A stretch of 64,000 nucleotides of DNA from an uncultured Draconibacterium sp. Lineage in GTDB: Bacteria > Bacteroidota > Bacteroidia > Bacteroidales > Prolixibacteraceae. The notes under the pieces were generated by a model, which was not told the DNA's origin, made no database searches, and was given only the letters and a program-made list of their open reading frames with translations. Location: contig NZ_OY771649.1 of assembly GCF_963674925.1 (NCBI RefSeq), positions 744,001 to 808,000 on the forward strand, read 5' to 3'. Positions 44,760 through 54,429 of the stretch are shown one piece after another (the first letter of the stretch is position 1; the number at the start of each line of letters is the position of its first letter). The translations under genes were made by a program, and so were the position numbers.

Positions 44760-45281
44760 ATGAAAAGAATAATTTTGTTAAGTTTTCTGATTTTTTCAAT
44801 TGTTGCAGTAAATGCACAAGACAAAAAATTAACTAAAAAAGAGAGAAAAGCACAGCAAAAAGCTATGCTTACCGAACAAACAAAAGAACTTATTGAAGCC
44901 AATGCCTGGCAATTTAATGCTACGCAAATGCTTCCGTCAAGCGGAAGAACCCGTACATTAACGACACCATACAATGTAGTATTAAAGGATGGTGAGGTAG
45001 ATTCTTATCTTCCTTTCTTTGGTCGCGCTTATTCTGTAGATTACGGATCGACAGACTCGCCCATGATTTTTAAGGCACCTGTTAGCGACTATAGTGTTGA
45101 AGATGCGAAGAAAGGTGGTTATACCGTGAAGTTTAGCGCAAAAAATAAAAACGACAACGTAGAATTTACTTTTTCGGTCGGTGCAACCGGGTCGGTAAGT
45201 TTAAGAGTAAACAGTACCAACCGTCAGTTTATTTCCTATCACGGAGATTTGGTACCGATTGAAGAAAAAGAGAAAAAGTAG
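44760..45281 (+). CDS. DUF4251 domain exported protein
   Basis: The protein has 173 residues: a signal peptide (ending VNAQ) and the DUF4251 domain. Recognisable runs are ELIEANAWQFNATQMLP, SYLPFFGRAYSVDYG and FISYHGDLVPI. The family is of unknown function and common in Bacteroidota, often in the periplasm. A lysine-rich stretch follows the signal peptide. The frame goes upstream to 44712, but the ATG at 44760 starts the signal peptide. It may be governed by the terminator-like hairpin 64 bases upstream. Confidence 0.88.
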   Translation: MKRIILLSFLIFSIVAVNAQDKKLTKKERKAQQKAMLTEQTKELIEANAWQFNATQMLPSSGRTRTLTTPYNVVLKDGEVDSYLPFFGRAYSVDYGSTDSPMIFKAPVSDYSVEDAKKGGYTVKFSAKNKNDNVEFTFSVGATGSVSLRVNSTNRQFISYHGDLVPIEEKEKK

Positions 45282-45304
45282 GATTTTATTAATGACCAAA
45301 TACA

Positions 45305-45334
45305 GCCGGGATAATTAAATATTCCGGCTTTTTT
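45305..45334. terminator. Intrinsic terminator between DUF4251 and sfsA
   Basis: A 9-bp stem (GCCGGGATA/TATTCCGGC, one wobble), 6-base loop and six T, just after the DUF4251 stop and touching the convergent sfsA stop. Confidence 0.88.
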
Positions 45335-46025
45335 ATAGTTCAAAAGGTAGTTTTTTGCTTAATATAATTTCCGAGGGAGTGACTTTTGCTTGCATCGGAA
45401 AAATCTCAACACCGGCCTTGTGAGCCTGTTTTAACAAACCGGCATATGCCGGATCGATTTCTTTGGCAGGGGCAAATAGCTGCACATCGCTACGCTGAAT
45501 AATATAAAGCATAACAGCGCGCATTCCCTGCTTCTTTACTTCAATTAATGTTTTTAAATGTTTCTGACCTCGTGTGGTTACTGCATCCGGGAACAAGGCA
45601 TATTCCTTCTCTTTCATCGAAACGTTTTTCACTTCCACGAAACATTTCTCCTGTTCATTCTCCGCATACACATCAAAGCGCGAATCGCCAAATTTAACTT
45701 CTCGCTTAACAGTTGCGTATCCGTTCAGCCCCGGGATCTCACCATTCAAGATCGCTTCGTATGCCAACTTATTTGGATTGCCCGTATTAATACCCACCCA
45801 GTCGCCGTTTATTTTAATCATTTCCCAGGTAAACTTTGTTTTTCGTTTTGGGTCGTCAACCGGAGTAAGGTACACCTCTGCCCCATTTTCAAGGCAACTT
45901 TTCATCGATCCGGAATTGGTGCAATGCGCCACAACAATTTCACCAGAATCCAATTCAACATCAGCTAAAAATCGTTTGTAACGTTTTATCAGCCTGCCAT
46001 GAACAAGTTCTTTCTCAAATTTCAA
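45333..46025 (-). CDS. sfsA: DNA/RNA nuclease SfsA
   Basis: The 230-residue protein matches SfsA end to end: LVHGRLIKRYKRFLADVELDSG, VAHCTNSGSMKSCLENGAEVY, an EVKNVSM active-site region and DAVTTRGQKHL. SfsA was first named from sugar-fermentation phenotypes; the family has a nuclease fold. It is cytoplasmic. tsaD lies 27 bases upstream in the same direction, so the two probably share a transcript. Confidence 0.94.
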   Translation of the reverse strand: MKFEKELVHGRLIKRYKRFLADVELDSGEIVVAHCTNSGSMKSCLENGAEVYLTPVDDPKRKTKFTWEMIKINGDWVGINTGNPNKLAYEAILNGEIPGLNGYATVKREVKFGDSRFDVYAENEQEKCFVEVKNVSMKEKEYALFPDAVTTRGQKHLKTLIEVKKQGMRAVMLYIIQRSDVQLFAPAKEIDPAYAGLLKQAHKAGVEIFPMQAKVTPSEIILSKKLPFEL

Positions 46026-46052
46026 AATAGGGTATTTTTAAAGAAACAGAGC

Positions 46053-47081
46053 TTACAACTGGGTTCGCGCAAACGGAACAGCATCCTGCCCTGTAAATTC
46101 TTTGTTTAAATATTTATAATATCCTGTAATAGCAATCATTGCCGCATTATCCATGGTGTATTCAAACTTTGGAATAATAAGGTTCCAGCGGTGCTTTTTG
46201 GCATTTTCCTGCAGCGCATTACGCAGCCCCGTATTAGCAGAAACACCACCGGCAACAGTAATTTCGTTAACACCTGTTTCCCGGGCAGCTCGTTTTAATT
46301 TGCTCAGCAAAATCTCAATAATGGTGTGCTGTAACGATGCACAAAGATCGGCCAGGTTTTCTTCCACAAAATTTTCATTCACTTTCAGGTTGTCACGCAA
46401 AAAGTAAAGAAAGTTGGTTTTCAGTCCACTAAAACTGTAGTCTAAACCAGGAATCCGCGGACGTGAAAACTCAAAACGGTGCGGATCGCCTTCTTTCGCC
46501 AATCGATCGACATGCGGACCTCCCGGATAAGGCAGTCCCATAACTTTTGCACATTTATCAAAAGCTTCGCCCGCCGCATCATCAATGGTTTGCCCAATCA
46601 CTTCCATATCCAGATAATCGCGAACAAGAATAATTTGCGAATTACCTCCGGAAACCAACAAGCATAAAAACGGAAATTTCGGAGGATTAAATTCCACACC
46701 TTTTTCTTTTATAAAAAGTGCCAGTACATGCCCTTGCAAGTGGTTCACCTCGATTAACGGTATTTTTGCTGCCAGCGAAAAACCTTTTGCAAACGAAGTA
46801 CCCACCAGCAACGATCCCAATAAGCCCGGACCACGCGTAAAAGCCACGGCCGAAATTTCTTCACGACTAATCCCTGCCCTTTTCATGGCCAAATCAACCA
46901 CCGGAATGATATTTTGCTGATGCGCACGCGAAGCCAGCTCAGGTACTACCCCGCCATACTCTTCATGCACTTTCTGCGAAGCCACCACATTCGACAGTAT
47001 TTCTCCATCGCGAATGATGGCAGCCGAGGTATCATCGCACGACGATTCAATACCCATTATTATAATTCCTTTATCAGCCAT
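46053..47081 (-). CDS. tsaD: tRNA N6-adenosine threonylcarbamoyltransferase TsaD
   Basis: TsaD attaches the threonylcarbamoyl group to A37 of ANN-reading tRNAs. The 342-residue protein has the full signature: IMGIESSCDDTSAAI at the start, VPELASRAHQ, the metal-binding HLQGH and LLVSGGNSQI, and VAGGVSANTGLR near the end. Length and layout are normal. tsaD and sfsA appear to be one operon; the TamB-like gene starts divergently. Confidence 0.97.
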   Translation of the reverse strand: MADKGIIIMGIESSCDDTSAAIIRDGEILSNVVASQKVHEEYGGVVPELASRAHQQNIIPVVDLAMKRAGISREEISAVAFTRGPGLLGSLLVGTSFAKGFSLAAKIPLIEVNHLQGHVLALFIKEKGVEFNPPKFPFLCLLVSGGNSQIILVRDYLDMEVIGQTIDDAAGEAFDKCAKVMGLPYPGGPHVDRLAKEGDPHRFEFSRPRIPGLDYSFSGLKTNFLYFLRDNLKVNENFVEENLADLCASLQHTIIEILLSKLKRAARETGVNEITVAGGVSANTGLRNALQENAKKHRWNLIIPKFEYTMDNAAMIAITGYYKYLNKEFTGQDAVPFARTQL

Positions 47082-47134
47082 AAAAATCTTCCCTTTTTTA
47101 CGTTATTAAAACAAGATAAACGCTGTTGGGTTTA

Positions 47135-47142
47135 TATCTTTG
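47135..47142 (+). promoter_or_regulatory. -7 box before the TamB-like gene
   Basis: TATCTTTG fits TAnnTTTG and lies 60 bases before the ATG at 47203. No TTG is seen at the usual -33 distance. Confidence 0.4.
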
Positions 47143-47264
47143 CACTTATTAAAAATGAATAGTTAACAAAACGCGCTATCCTTTTCATTGTTATTGATTG
47201 AAATGGATTATGTTCGTTCTAAATTTGCAAAACTATTAAAAAAGGCTGGAAAATAATCATTGTT

Positions 47265-50200
47265 TTGCTGGCAGCATTTATAATGTTGCTGGGTGGCAGT
47301 ATTGTGCTTATTCAAAACAGTTGGGTACAAACGCAGATCACCCGACAAATAGCCAAAAATCTCTCGAAAGATATACATACCAACATTACGATTGGGAAAG
47401 TTGATATCGGCTTTTTTAAACGCTTAACACTAAAAGATGTTTTAATTGAAGACCAGCATGGTGATACACTGATTTACAGCAAACAAATTAAAGCGCGGGT
47501 CGACTCCTTAAAGTTTAAACACAAACAAGTTGTTTTAAAAGATCTTGATTTTGTAAATAACCGAATATATGTTTCGAAAGACACTGCCAACGTTTTCAAT
47601 TTTGGTTTTCTTATAGAAGCATTAGGTACTAACCCTGAAAAGGACACGCTAAATCCATGGTCCTTTGCATGCCGTGCGTTTAATTTTAAGGACATGCAAA
47701 TAAGGTATGTAATAAACGAAAACGAAAGCCATCCGATTTTAGACACCCGAAATTTAAATCTGAAGGTCTCGAATTTTTATTCGTTTCGCGATTCTATTGC
47801 ATTTAGGATTGAAGATTTAAGTGTAGATGCCGGCCCTAATTTGCACCTTAAACAAGCTGCTGCCGACATAACAAATGTTGGCAAAGTACTTACCATCAAA
47901 AATTTCAACATGGTAAGTAACCATTCGTCGCTGACCAACACCGATATGCGTTTTCAGTTTTACAGCCTTAGCGACTCGATGAACCGCAGCTTTGATATGG
48001 ATATTCAAATTGCCGATTCTGAAATTGGTATGCAGGAAATTGGTGCGATGATTCCTACGCTTAAAGGAATGCGTGAAAAAATTAAACTTTCAGGAATTAT
48101 TTACGGTAGCCTAAACGACCTGAAAGGCAAAAATCTGTACCTGCAAACAGCGAACGAAACCAATGCGCTGCTCGATTTTTATGTGAACGATCTGCTTGAT
48201 CCTGCCAATATGTATTTGTTTCTCGATTTAAAAAATTCAAATACAACTTTTGAGGATATCAGCAGTATTCGACTACCCAACAGTGCTCCAAATAGTTATA
48301 TTCGTTTTCCGGAAAGTTTTTACGAGGCAGGCCAGTTGCGGTTTAAAGGTAATTTTAGTGGTTTCTTATCCGATTTTGTAACCTTTGGAACCCTGGAAAG
48401 CGAAATGGGCACATTAACCACCGATATTTTGGTGATGCCCGAAAAAGAAGGACAAATCATTTATAGGGGAAATCTTTCAACGGTAAACTTCCAACTCGGA
48501 GAACTTTTTAAACAGGAACAGCTGGGAGCAATTACGTTACAAGGATCAGCCGACGGACAATTCAATAAAACCACGGAGGCTGTTTCGGGCATTTTCAAAG
48601 GTACTATCGACAGTATTCAATACAACAATTACAACTATAAGCATCTGTCGATTGATGGAATTTTACGCGAAAAAATGTTCGATGGATTGCTTGAAATACA
48701 GGATCCTAACCTCGATTTTACGTTTATTGGAGAGCTTGATTTAAACAATAAAATTCCGCGTTTCGATTTTAATATGAATCTGAGACACGCCTACACGGGC
48801 AACCTGAATTTTACGCAAAATTTTCCCGCATCAAACATGGCTTTTCAGATGGAAGCCAACTTTACAGGCGATAGAATTGACAACATCAACGGGATGATCT
48901 CGTTGAAAGAAGGTTATTACAGTAACCGATATGGAGAGCTTAACCTGGAAGGAATCGAGTTTAGGGCCAATCAACAAGATGGTAAGAATAAGCTGCGTAT
49001 CGAATCTGATTTTCTCGATGCTGAGATATTGGGCTCTTACAACTTTCGAAACTTAAAAAACAATTTCTTTCAGTTGGTAAATCACTATGTTCCGGCTGCA
49101 AGAATTCCGGTAGATTCATCAACTGCCAACTCAAATAATTTTGATTACAACATCAACGCAAAAGAAGTTAACCCGCTGGTAAAAATATTTATACCTGAGC
49201 TGGAATTTGAAGGGCCGTTTTTATTGTACGGAAAAATAAACGCCCCAAGAAATGTGTTGAGTTTAAATGGAAGTATTCCGGGAATAAAATACAATAACAA
49301 TTGGGCACGCGATGTATATATTGGTAACAATGCGTTGAATGGCCGTTACAACTCCAAACTCAGAATTGGAGAATTGTACCAGAAAAACGGTTTTATGCTT
49401 TACAATTTTACGGTCGACTCGAAAATAACAAACAATGTGCTCGACAATGTAATCTCATGGAGTAATTTTGATGAACTGACCTATAGTGGTGCAATTCGAA
49501 CACAAACAAAATTTTCCTATTCCGATTCCACTCAACTCCGCCATATTGATATTTACGGGCAACCATCGCAAATCTATGTGGCCGACACACTTTGGTCGGT
49601 AAATCCGTTTTATGCCCAAATCGATTCCTCTTCAATAAAAGTAGAAGGATTTAAAATTCAACATGCCGACCAGCTCTTTGCTATCGATGGCAGCATTACC
49701 AGTAAAAAAGCGGACCTGGTTCGGCTTGAAATGGAAAACATTGATCTTAAATATCTTGATAAGTATTTCGATAAAAAGATTGATTTAGATGGAAAAGTAA
49801 ACGGATACTTTGGTTTTTCGCGTTTGTTTGACGAACCTGTTGTTTTATCGGATTTAAGAATCGACAGTCTTTCGTACAAAAACGAATACATGGGAAATAT
49901 CTCCCTGTCGAGCCAGTGGAACCAGGCCAGCTCTGCCATCGATTCCGAGTTAAAAGTGATTAGGAATAACAAAACAAACCTTCATGCAGCAGGGTCTTAC
50001 ATTCCATCGGAAGGCGATTTGGATTTTGATATAGATGTCGACAGCGCTTCACTGGTGATTTTGTCGGCTTTTATGCGCGAGAACTTTTCTAAATTTCAGG
50101 GCGTAGCATCCGGAAAAGTAAATCTTGGCGGAAATGTAAAAGGTATCCTTTTAAATGGTGCACTTTTTGGCTCCAACGCCGGTTTAACCATCGATGCGAC

Positions 50201-51635
50201 ACAGGTTCCTTATCATTTTTCCGATTCAGTTTATTTTAAGGATCGGAGTATTATTTTTGATAATATCACCGTTTTTGATGAACTGAATAACTCGGCCATT
50301 TTTGATGGCGAAATTACTCAGCAGAATTTTCAGAATATGACTTACAATCTGAATTTTCAGTCGCAAAAAATAAAAGCACTGGATACCAAACTAAAAGACA
50401 ATGAACAGTTTTACGGTGTGGTAATGGCCAATGGGGGTATTGAAATCGAAGGCCAGGCAACACGCGTAAATCTAACCTGCTTTGGAACCACTTTACCCGG
50501 TACCGACATTAAAATATCGATGGAAAGCCAGAGCGAACTCAAACAATACGACTTTTTGGAATTTGTTAAACCTGATGAAAAAAAGGAAGAATCGGCATTT
50601 TTCACCAGTAGCACAAACCGCGATGACGGAGGTTTTAATTTAAGCATAACCGTTGAAGCCACTCCCGATGCAGAAGTTGAGCTAATTTATAATTCGCAGA
50701 TTGGTGACGTAATTCACGCGAAAGGCGAAGGGATTTTGCTTTTTGAAATGGACGAAGAAGAGAATATGAGCCTTTCAGGAAACTATAATCCAACCGACGG
50801 CGATTACCTGTTCACTCTGCAAAATGTAATAAACAAACGCTTTTCGATTGAACCGGGCGGTTCAATACTGTGGTCGGGCGATCCATACAATGCAGTTGTC
50901 GATCTGCAGGCTATTTACAAACTAAAAGCTTCGTTGTACGACCTGCTAAGCAGCTACCAAAACACTACGCAAACCAACCGTGTACAGGTGGAATGTGTTA
51001 TTAATCTTAAGGATGAATTGATTAACCCAACCATTGGTTTCGACATCAATTTCCCGAATATTGAAGAACCATTACGGGAAGAATTGCAACAGTTTTTTAA
51101 AACCGAGGAGGAAATGAATAAACAGATTCTGTCATTGATCGTTCTCGGGAAATTTTATACTCCGGAATATTTGCGCGGTACATTTGAAGCCCAAAACCCA
51201 AATATGATCGGGACTACAGCCAGCGAAGTTTTTTCGAACCAACTGAGTAACTGGCTCTCGCAAATCGATGAAGACTGGGATATTGGAATTAACTACCGCC
51301 CCGGAAACCAGGTGACCAACGATGAAATTGAACTGGCACTGAGCACGCAAATTTTTAACGACCGGGTTACCCTGAACGGAAATATTGGGAATAATACCAA
51401 CCAATACGGAACGAATAACAATAGTAGCCAGATTGTTGGCGACTTTGAAATGAGTGTAAAACTGGTGCGCAGCGGAAAAATTCTGTTCAAGGTTTACAAC
51501 CGATCGAACAACAACCTGATTTACGACACAGCTCCCTATACGCAAGGAATAGGTTTGTCGTTTAAAGAGGAGTACAATTCGATCGACGAGCTGTTTCAAA
51601 AGTTTAGCAAACTTTTTAAAAAGAAAGAGAACTAA
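47265..51635 (+). CDS. TamB-like translocation/assembly module protein
   Basis: A 1456-residue protein with one N-terminal membrane segment and a very long run of beta strands (AsmA/TamB type), ending in the TamB domain: GDYLFTLQNVINKRFSIEPGGSILWSG and the barrel-insertion-like C-terminus. TamB-like proteins span the periplasm and move lipids or outer membrane proteins. The stretch from 47265 lacks an ordinary start; a better one is the ATG at 47203 in another frame, which gives a hydrophilic MDYVRSKFAKLLKKAGK. The two frames join smoothly if one A is added in the GGAAAAT run at 47249-47254, so a frameshift is likely there. The rest of the frame is intact. Confidence 0.9.
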   Translation: MLAAFIMLLGGSIVLIQNSWVQTQITRQIAKNLSKDIHTNITIGKVDIGFFKRLTLKDVLIEDQHGDTLIYSKQIKARVDSLKFKHKQVVLKDLDFVNNRIYVSKDTANVFNFGFLIEALGTNPEKDTLNPWSFACRAFNFKDMQIRYVINENESHPILDTRNLNLKVSNFYSFRDSIAFRIEDLSVDAGPNLHLKQAAADITNVGKVLTIKNFNMVSNHSSLTNTDMRFQFYSLSDSMNRSFDMDIQIADSEIGMQEIGAMIPTLKGMREKIKLSGIIYGSLNDLKGKNLYLQTANETNALLDFYVNDLLDPANMYLFLDLKNSNTTFEDISSIRLPNSAPNSYIRFPESFYEAGQLRFKGNFSGFLSDFVTFGTLESEMGTLTTDILVMPEKEGQIIYRGNLSTVNFQLGELFKQEQLGAITLQGSADGQFNKTTEAVSGIFKGTIDSIQYNNYNYKHLSIDGILREKMFDGLLEIQDPNLDFTFIGELDLNNKIPRFDFNMNLRHAYTGNLNFTQNFPASNMAFQMEANFTGDRIDNINGMISLKEGYYSNRYGELNLEGIEFRANQQDGKNKLRIESDFLDAEILGSYNFRNLKNNFFQLVNHYVPAARIPVDSSTANSNNFDYNINAKEVNPLVKIFIPELEFEGPFLLYGKINAPRNVLSLNGSIPGIKYNNNWARDVYIGNNALNGRYNSKLRIGELYQKNGFMLYNFTVDSKITNNVLDNVISWSNFDELTYSGAIRTQTKFSYSDSTQLRHIDIYGQPSQIYVADTLWSVNPFYAQIDSSSIKVEGFKIQHADQLFAIDGSITSKKADLVRLEMENIDLKYLDKYFDKKIDLDGKVNGYFGFSRLFDEPVVLSDLRIDSLSYKNEYMGNISLSSQWNQASSAIDSELKVIRNNKTNLHAAGSYIPSEGDLDFDIDVDSASLVILSAFMRENFSKFQGVASGKVNLGGNVKGILLNGALFGSNAGLTIDATQVPYHFSDSVYFKDRSIIFDNITVFDELNNSAIFDGEITQQNFQNMTYNLNFQSQKIKALDTKLKDNEQFYGVVMANGGIEIEGQATRVNLTCFGTTLPGTDIKISMESQSELKQYDFLEFVKPDEKKEESAFFTSSTNRDDGGFNLSITVEATPDAEVELIYNSQIGDVIHAKGEGILLFEMDEEENMSLSGNYNPTDGDYLFTLQNVINKRFSIEPGGSILWSGDPYNAVVDLQAIYKLKASLYDLLSSYQNTTQTNRVQVECVINLKDELINPTIGFDINFPNIEEPLREELQQFFKTEEEMNKQILSLIVLGKFYTPEYLRGTFEAQNPNMIGTTASEVFSNQLSNWLSQIDEDWDIGINYRPGNQVTNDEIELALSTQIFNDRVTLNGNIGNNTNQYGTNNNSSQIVGDFEMSVKLVRSGKILFKVYNRSNNNLIYDTAPYTQGIGLSFKEEYNSIDELFQKFSKLFKKKEN

Positions 51636-51709
51636 TATTCGCGCTTTTATTTGCTTATAAAGAATCTTTATGAATATTTAGAAATCATTAAAAAAACTGA
51701 CCGATTTCC

Positions 51710-51739
51710 TTTGCAGATATTTTACTTAAGATAATTTTG
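51710..51739 (+). promoter_or_regulatory. Promoter of nhaD
   Basis: TTTG (51710-51713), 18 bases, TAATTTTG (51732-51739), then 41 bases to the ATG at 51781. Both elements fit the Bacteroidota consensus. Confidence 0.7.
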
Positions 51740-51780
51740 CAGTTCTTTGAAGCAAAAACTTATACCTAAAATTATTTACT

Positions 51781-53160
51781 ATGTTTATATTAATGGTTGT
51801 TGTATTTGTTCTTGGCTATGTTGCAATAGCGCTTGAGCATCCCCTAAAAGTAGATAAAGCTGCATCTGCTTTAATTATTGGCACATTATGCTGGGTAGTT
51901 TATGTTCTTGGTGCTGAAGGCATTTTACACCTTGGATTCAGCCCCACCTGGGAGGCGTTCCTGGCTGCTCATCCCGATTCGCACGGGTTACATGCCGCGC
52001 ATGAGTTTATAGTTGAATCGGAAATCATCCATCATTTAGGCGAAATCAGTGAAATTTTATTCTTCCTGCTTGGAGCAATGACCATTGTTGAAGTAGTTGA
52101 TCAGCACGAAGGCTTTAAAATTATTACCGACAAAATAAAAACCACCAATAAAGTAAAACTACTGTGGATATTGAGTTTGCTTACATTCTTTATGTCTGCA
52201 TTGCTCGATAACCTTACTACAACAATTGTTATGGTTGCATTGCTTCGAAAACTGATCGACGACAAACAAACCCGTTGGTTTTTTGCCAGTATGGTAGTTT
52301 TAGCTGCCAACGCTGGAGGTGCATGGTCGCCTATCGGAGATGTTACCACCATTATGTTGTGGATTGGCGGACAGGTTACAGCAGGCACAATTATTATGAA
52401 TGTTATTCTTCCAAGTTTGGTTTGTATGACGGTTCCGTTAGCTATTCTTTCAGTTACCATGAAAGGGAAAGTGCAACGTCCTGCAATTGATGAAGACGAA
52501 GTAGAATACAGCACCGAAAAAGAACGAATTCTGTTCCTTGTTTTGGGTGTATCCGGATTATTGTTCGTTCCGGTATTTAAAACCATTACCCACCTGCCTC
52601 CTTATATGGGAATGTTACTTTCGTTAGGCCTGTTGTGGGTTGTTGGCGAAATTGTACACAAAGACAAACCAAAAGAAATTAAAGACAAACTAAAAGTTAC
52701 GGCTGTAATTCAGCGTATTGATGTACCAACCGTATTGTTTTTCCTTGGAATACTTTCGGCAGTTGCAGCCTTACAATCAGCAGGACATTTAAATATACTG
52801 GCAACTTATCTCGACGAAAAATTGGGGAACATTTACCTGATCGACCTTGCAATTGGTGTGCTGTCGTCGGTAGTTGATAATGTTCCGTTAGTAGCAGGTG
52901 CTATGGGAATGTATCCGATTGCCGATGCCGGAGCTGTTGGTTACCAGTCTGCCTTTGTTCAGGATGGTGCTTTCTGGGAATTCCTGGCTTACACAGCCGG
53001 TACCGGTGGCAGTATGCTAATTATTGGCTCGGCTGCAGGTGTTGCTGCAATGGGATTGGAAAAGATCGATTTTATCTGGTACCTGAAAAAAATTAGCTGG
53101 CTGGCTTTGATTGGCTACCTGGCAGGTGCTGCAGTATACTTTGTTATGTTTGGCCTGTAA
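51781..53160 (+). CDS. nhaD: Na+/H+ antiporter NhaD
   Basis: NhaD exchanges sodium for protons across the inner membrane. The 459-residue protein has about 12-13 membrane segments and NhaD-like motifs: LGEISEILFFLLGAMTIVE, SALLDNLTTTIVM, NAGGAWSPIGDVTTIMLW and SSVVDNVPLVAGAMGMY. The two DN pairs are typical of the ion-transporter superfamily core. Such antiporters suit life at marine salinity. The gene has its own promoter and terminator. Confidence 0.94.
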   Translation: MFILMVVVFVLGYVAIALEHPLKVDKAASALIIGTLCWVVYVLGAEGILHLGFSPTWEAFLAAHPDSHGLHAAHEFIVESEIIHHLGEISEILFFLLGAMTIVEVVDQHEGFKIITDKIKTTNKVKLLWILSLLTFFMSALLDNLTTTIVMVALLRKLIDDKQTRWFFASMVVLAANAGGAWSPIGDVTTIMLWIGGQVTAGTIIMNVILPSLVCMTVPLAILSVTMKGKVQRPAIDEDEVEYSTEKERILFLVLGVSGLLFVPVFKTITHLPPYMGMLLSLGLLWVVGEIVHKDKPKEIKDKLKVTAVIQRIDVPTVLFFLGILSAVAALQSAGHLNILATYLDEKLGNIYLIDLAIGVLSSVVDNVPLVAGAMGMYPIADAGAVGYQSAFVQDGAFWEFLAYTAGTGGSMLIIGSAAGVAAMGLEKIDFIWYLKKISWLALIGYLAGAAVYFVMFGL

Positions 53161-53242
53161 ACTATCAAAAAACAGTTGTTCATAACTATATAAGATACGA
53201 GGTACAGAGCAAGCAAAACGGTTAAAATATTACTTATTTTAG

Positions 53243-53277
53243 CGAGGTATAATATTTAAGGTTATACCTCGTTTTTT
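53243..53277 (+). terminator. Intrinsic terminator of nhaD
   Basis: A perfect 10-bp stem (CGAGGTATAA and complement), 9-base loop and six T, 83 bases after the nhaD stop and 35 before the ExbB-like gene. Confidence 0.9.
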
Positions 53278-53311
53278 ATTTTATAGAATTGTAAAAAATA
53301 ATTGGATAAAC

Positions 53312-54004
53312 ATGTTTAACTTATTGATGATTCAGGCTGATCTTCCACAAGAGTTGGAAGCTATGGCTACCGAGCCGGAAGGCATTTCAACAAAATTTAT
53401 AGATCTGGCGATGAAAGGTGGATGGATTATGATTCCGATTTTATTTTTGTCGGTAGTAGCCGTTTACATCTTTTTCGACCGCTATTTTGCAATTAAAAAA
53501 GCCGGAAGATTTGATTCAAGTTTGCTTGAAAAAATAAAAGTTTATATCACATCAGGAAAAATCGATTCTGCCGTAGCATTGTGCCGCAGCAACCCAAATC
53601 CGGCATCGCGCATGTTGGAAAAAGGAATCAGCCGAATTGGCCGGCCGCTAACCGACGTAAATGCCGCCATCGAAAATGTAGGTAACCTTGAGATTTCGAA
53701 ACTGGAAAAAGGACTCCCTGTTTTGGCATCGGTAGCCGGAGGAGCTCCGATGATCGGGTTTCTTGGTACGGTAATGGGAATGATTCAGGCATTTTACGAT
53801 ATGTCGAACGCCGGCAACAATATTGACGTTACATTGCTTTCAACCGGTATTTACCAGGCAATGGTAACTACAGTTGCCGGTTTGATCGTGGGTATTATCG
53901 CTTATTTCGCATACAATATTCTTGTATCGAATGTAGAGAAAGTGGTTTTTAAAATGGAAGCTACCACTTCTGAATTTATGGATCTGTTAAACGAACCGGC
54001 TTAA
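53312..54004 (+). CDS. MotA/TolQ/ExbB proton channel family protein
   Basis: The 230-residue protein has the ExbB/TolQ layout: one membrane segment after residue 35 (GWIMIPILFLSVVAVYIFF), a cytoplasmic middle part and two C-terminal segments with the motif TVMGMIQAFYDMS and VTTVAGLIVGIIAY. It forms the proton-driven motor with the ExbD- and TonB-like proteins encoded next to it. Either TonB-linked transport or Tol-Pal-like envelope constriction is possible. The three genes are 10 and 7 bases apart and clearly one operon. Confidence 0.93.
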   Translation: MFNLLMIQADLPQELEAMATEPEGISTKFIDLAMKGGWIMIPILFLSVVAVYIFFDRYFAIKKAGRFDSSLLEKIKVYITSGKIDSAVALCRSNPNPASRMLEKGISRIGRPLTDVNAAIENVGNLEISKLEKGLPVLASVAGGAPMIGFLGTVMGMIQAFYDMSNAGNNIDVTLLSTGIYQAMVTTVAGLIVGIIAYFAYNILVSNVEKVVFKMEATTSEFMDLLNEPA

Positions 54005-54014
54005 CCTGTAGTAA

Positions 54015-54422
54015 ATGGCACTAAAAAAGAGAAATAAAGTAAATGCTGCATTTAGCATGTCGTCGATGACCGACATTGTATTTCTGTTGCTTATTTTCTT
54101 TATGGTTACCTCTACCCTGATTGCGCCAAATGCACTGAAATTGTTACTTCCGCAAAGTAACAATCAAACAGCTGCAAAGCCAATCACAACCATATCGATT
54201 ACATCCGATTTGAAATACTACATTAACGACGATAACAAGCTACAAAGCGTAAAATTTGGCGAGATTGAGCCGTTTCTAACCAACAAGTTTGGTTCGGGCA
54301 ACGACGATATTTTTATCTCGTTGCATGCCGATCAATCTGTTCCCGTAAACGAAGTGGTGAAAATAATGAACATTGCCCGCCGGAATAAGTATAAAATGAT
54401 ACTGGCAACATCGCCTGAATAG
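54015..54422 (+). CDS. ExbD/TolR family biopolymer transporter
   Basis: The 135-residue protein has a short basic cytoplasmic head, a single membrane segment with the essential Asp in SSMTDIVFLLLIFFMVTS, and a periplasmic domain ending in VNEVVKIMNIARRNKYKMILAT. It is the partner of the ExbB-like protein. Usual length and intact motifs suggest it is functional. Confidence 0.93.
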   Translation: MALKKRNKVNAAFSMSSMTDIVFLLLIFFMVTSTLIAPNALKLLLPQSNNQTAAKPITTISITSDLKYYINDDNKLQSVKFGEIEPFLTNKFGSGNDDIFISLHADQSVPVNEVVKIMNIARRNKYKMILATSPE

Positions 54423-54429
54423 ACGAAGA

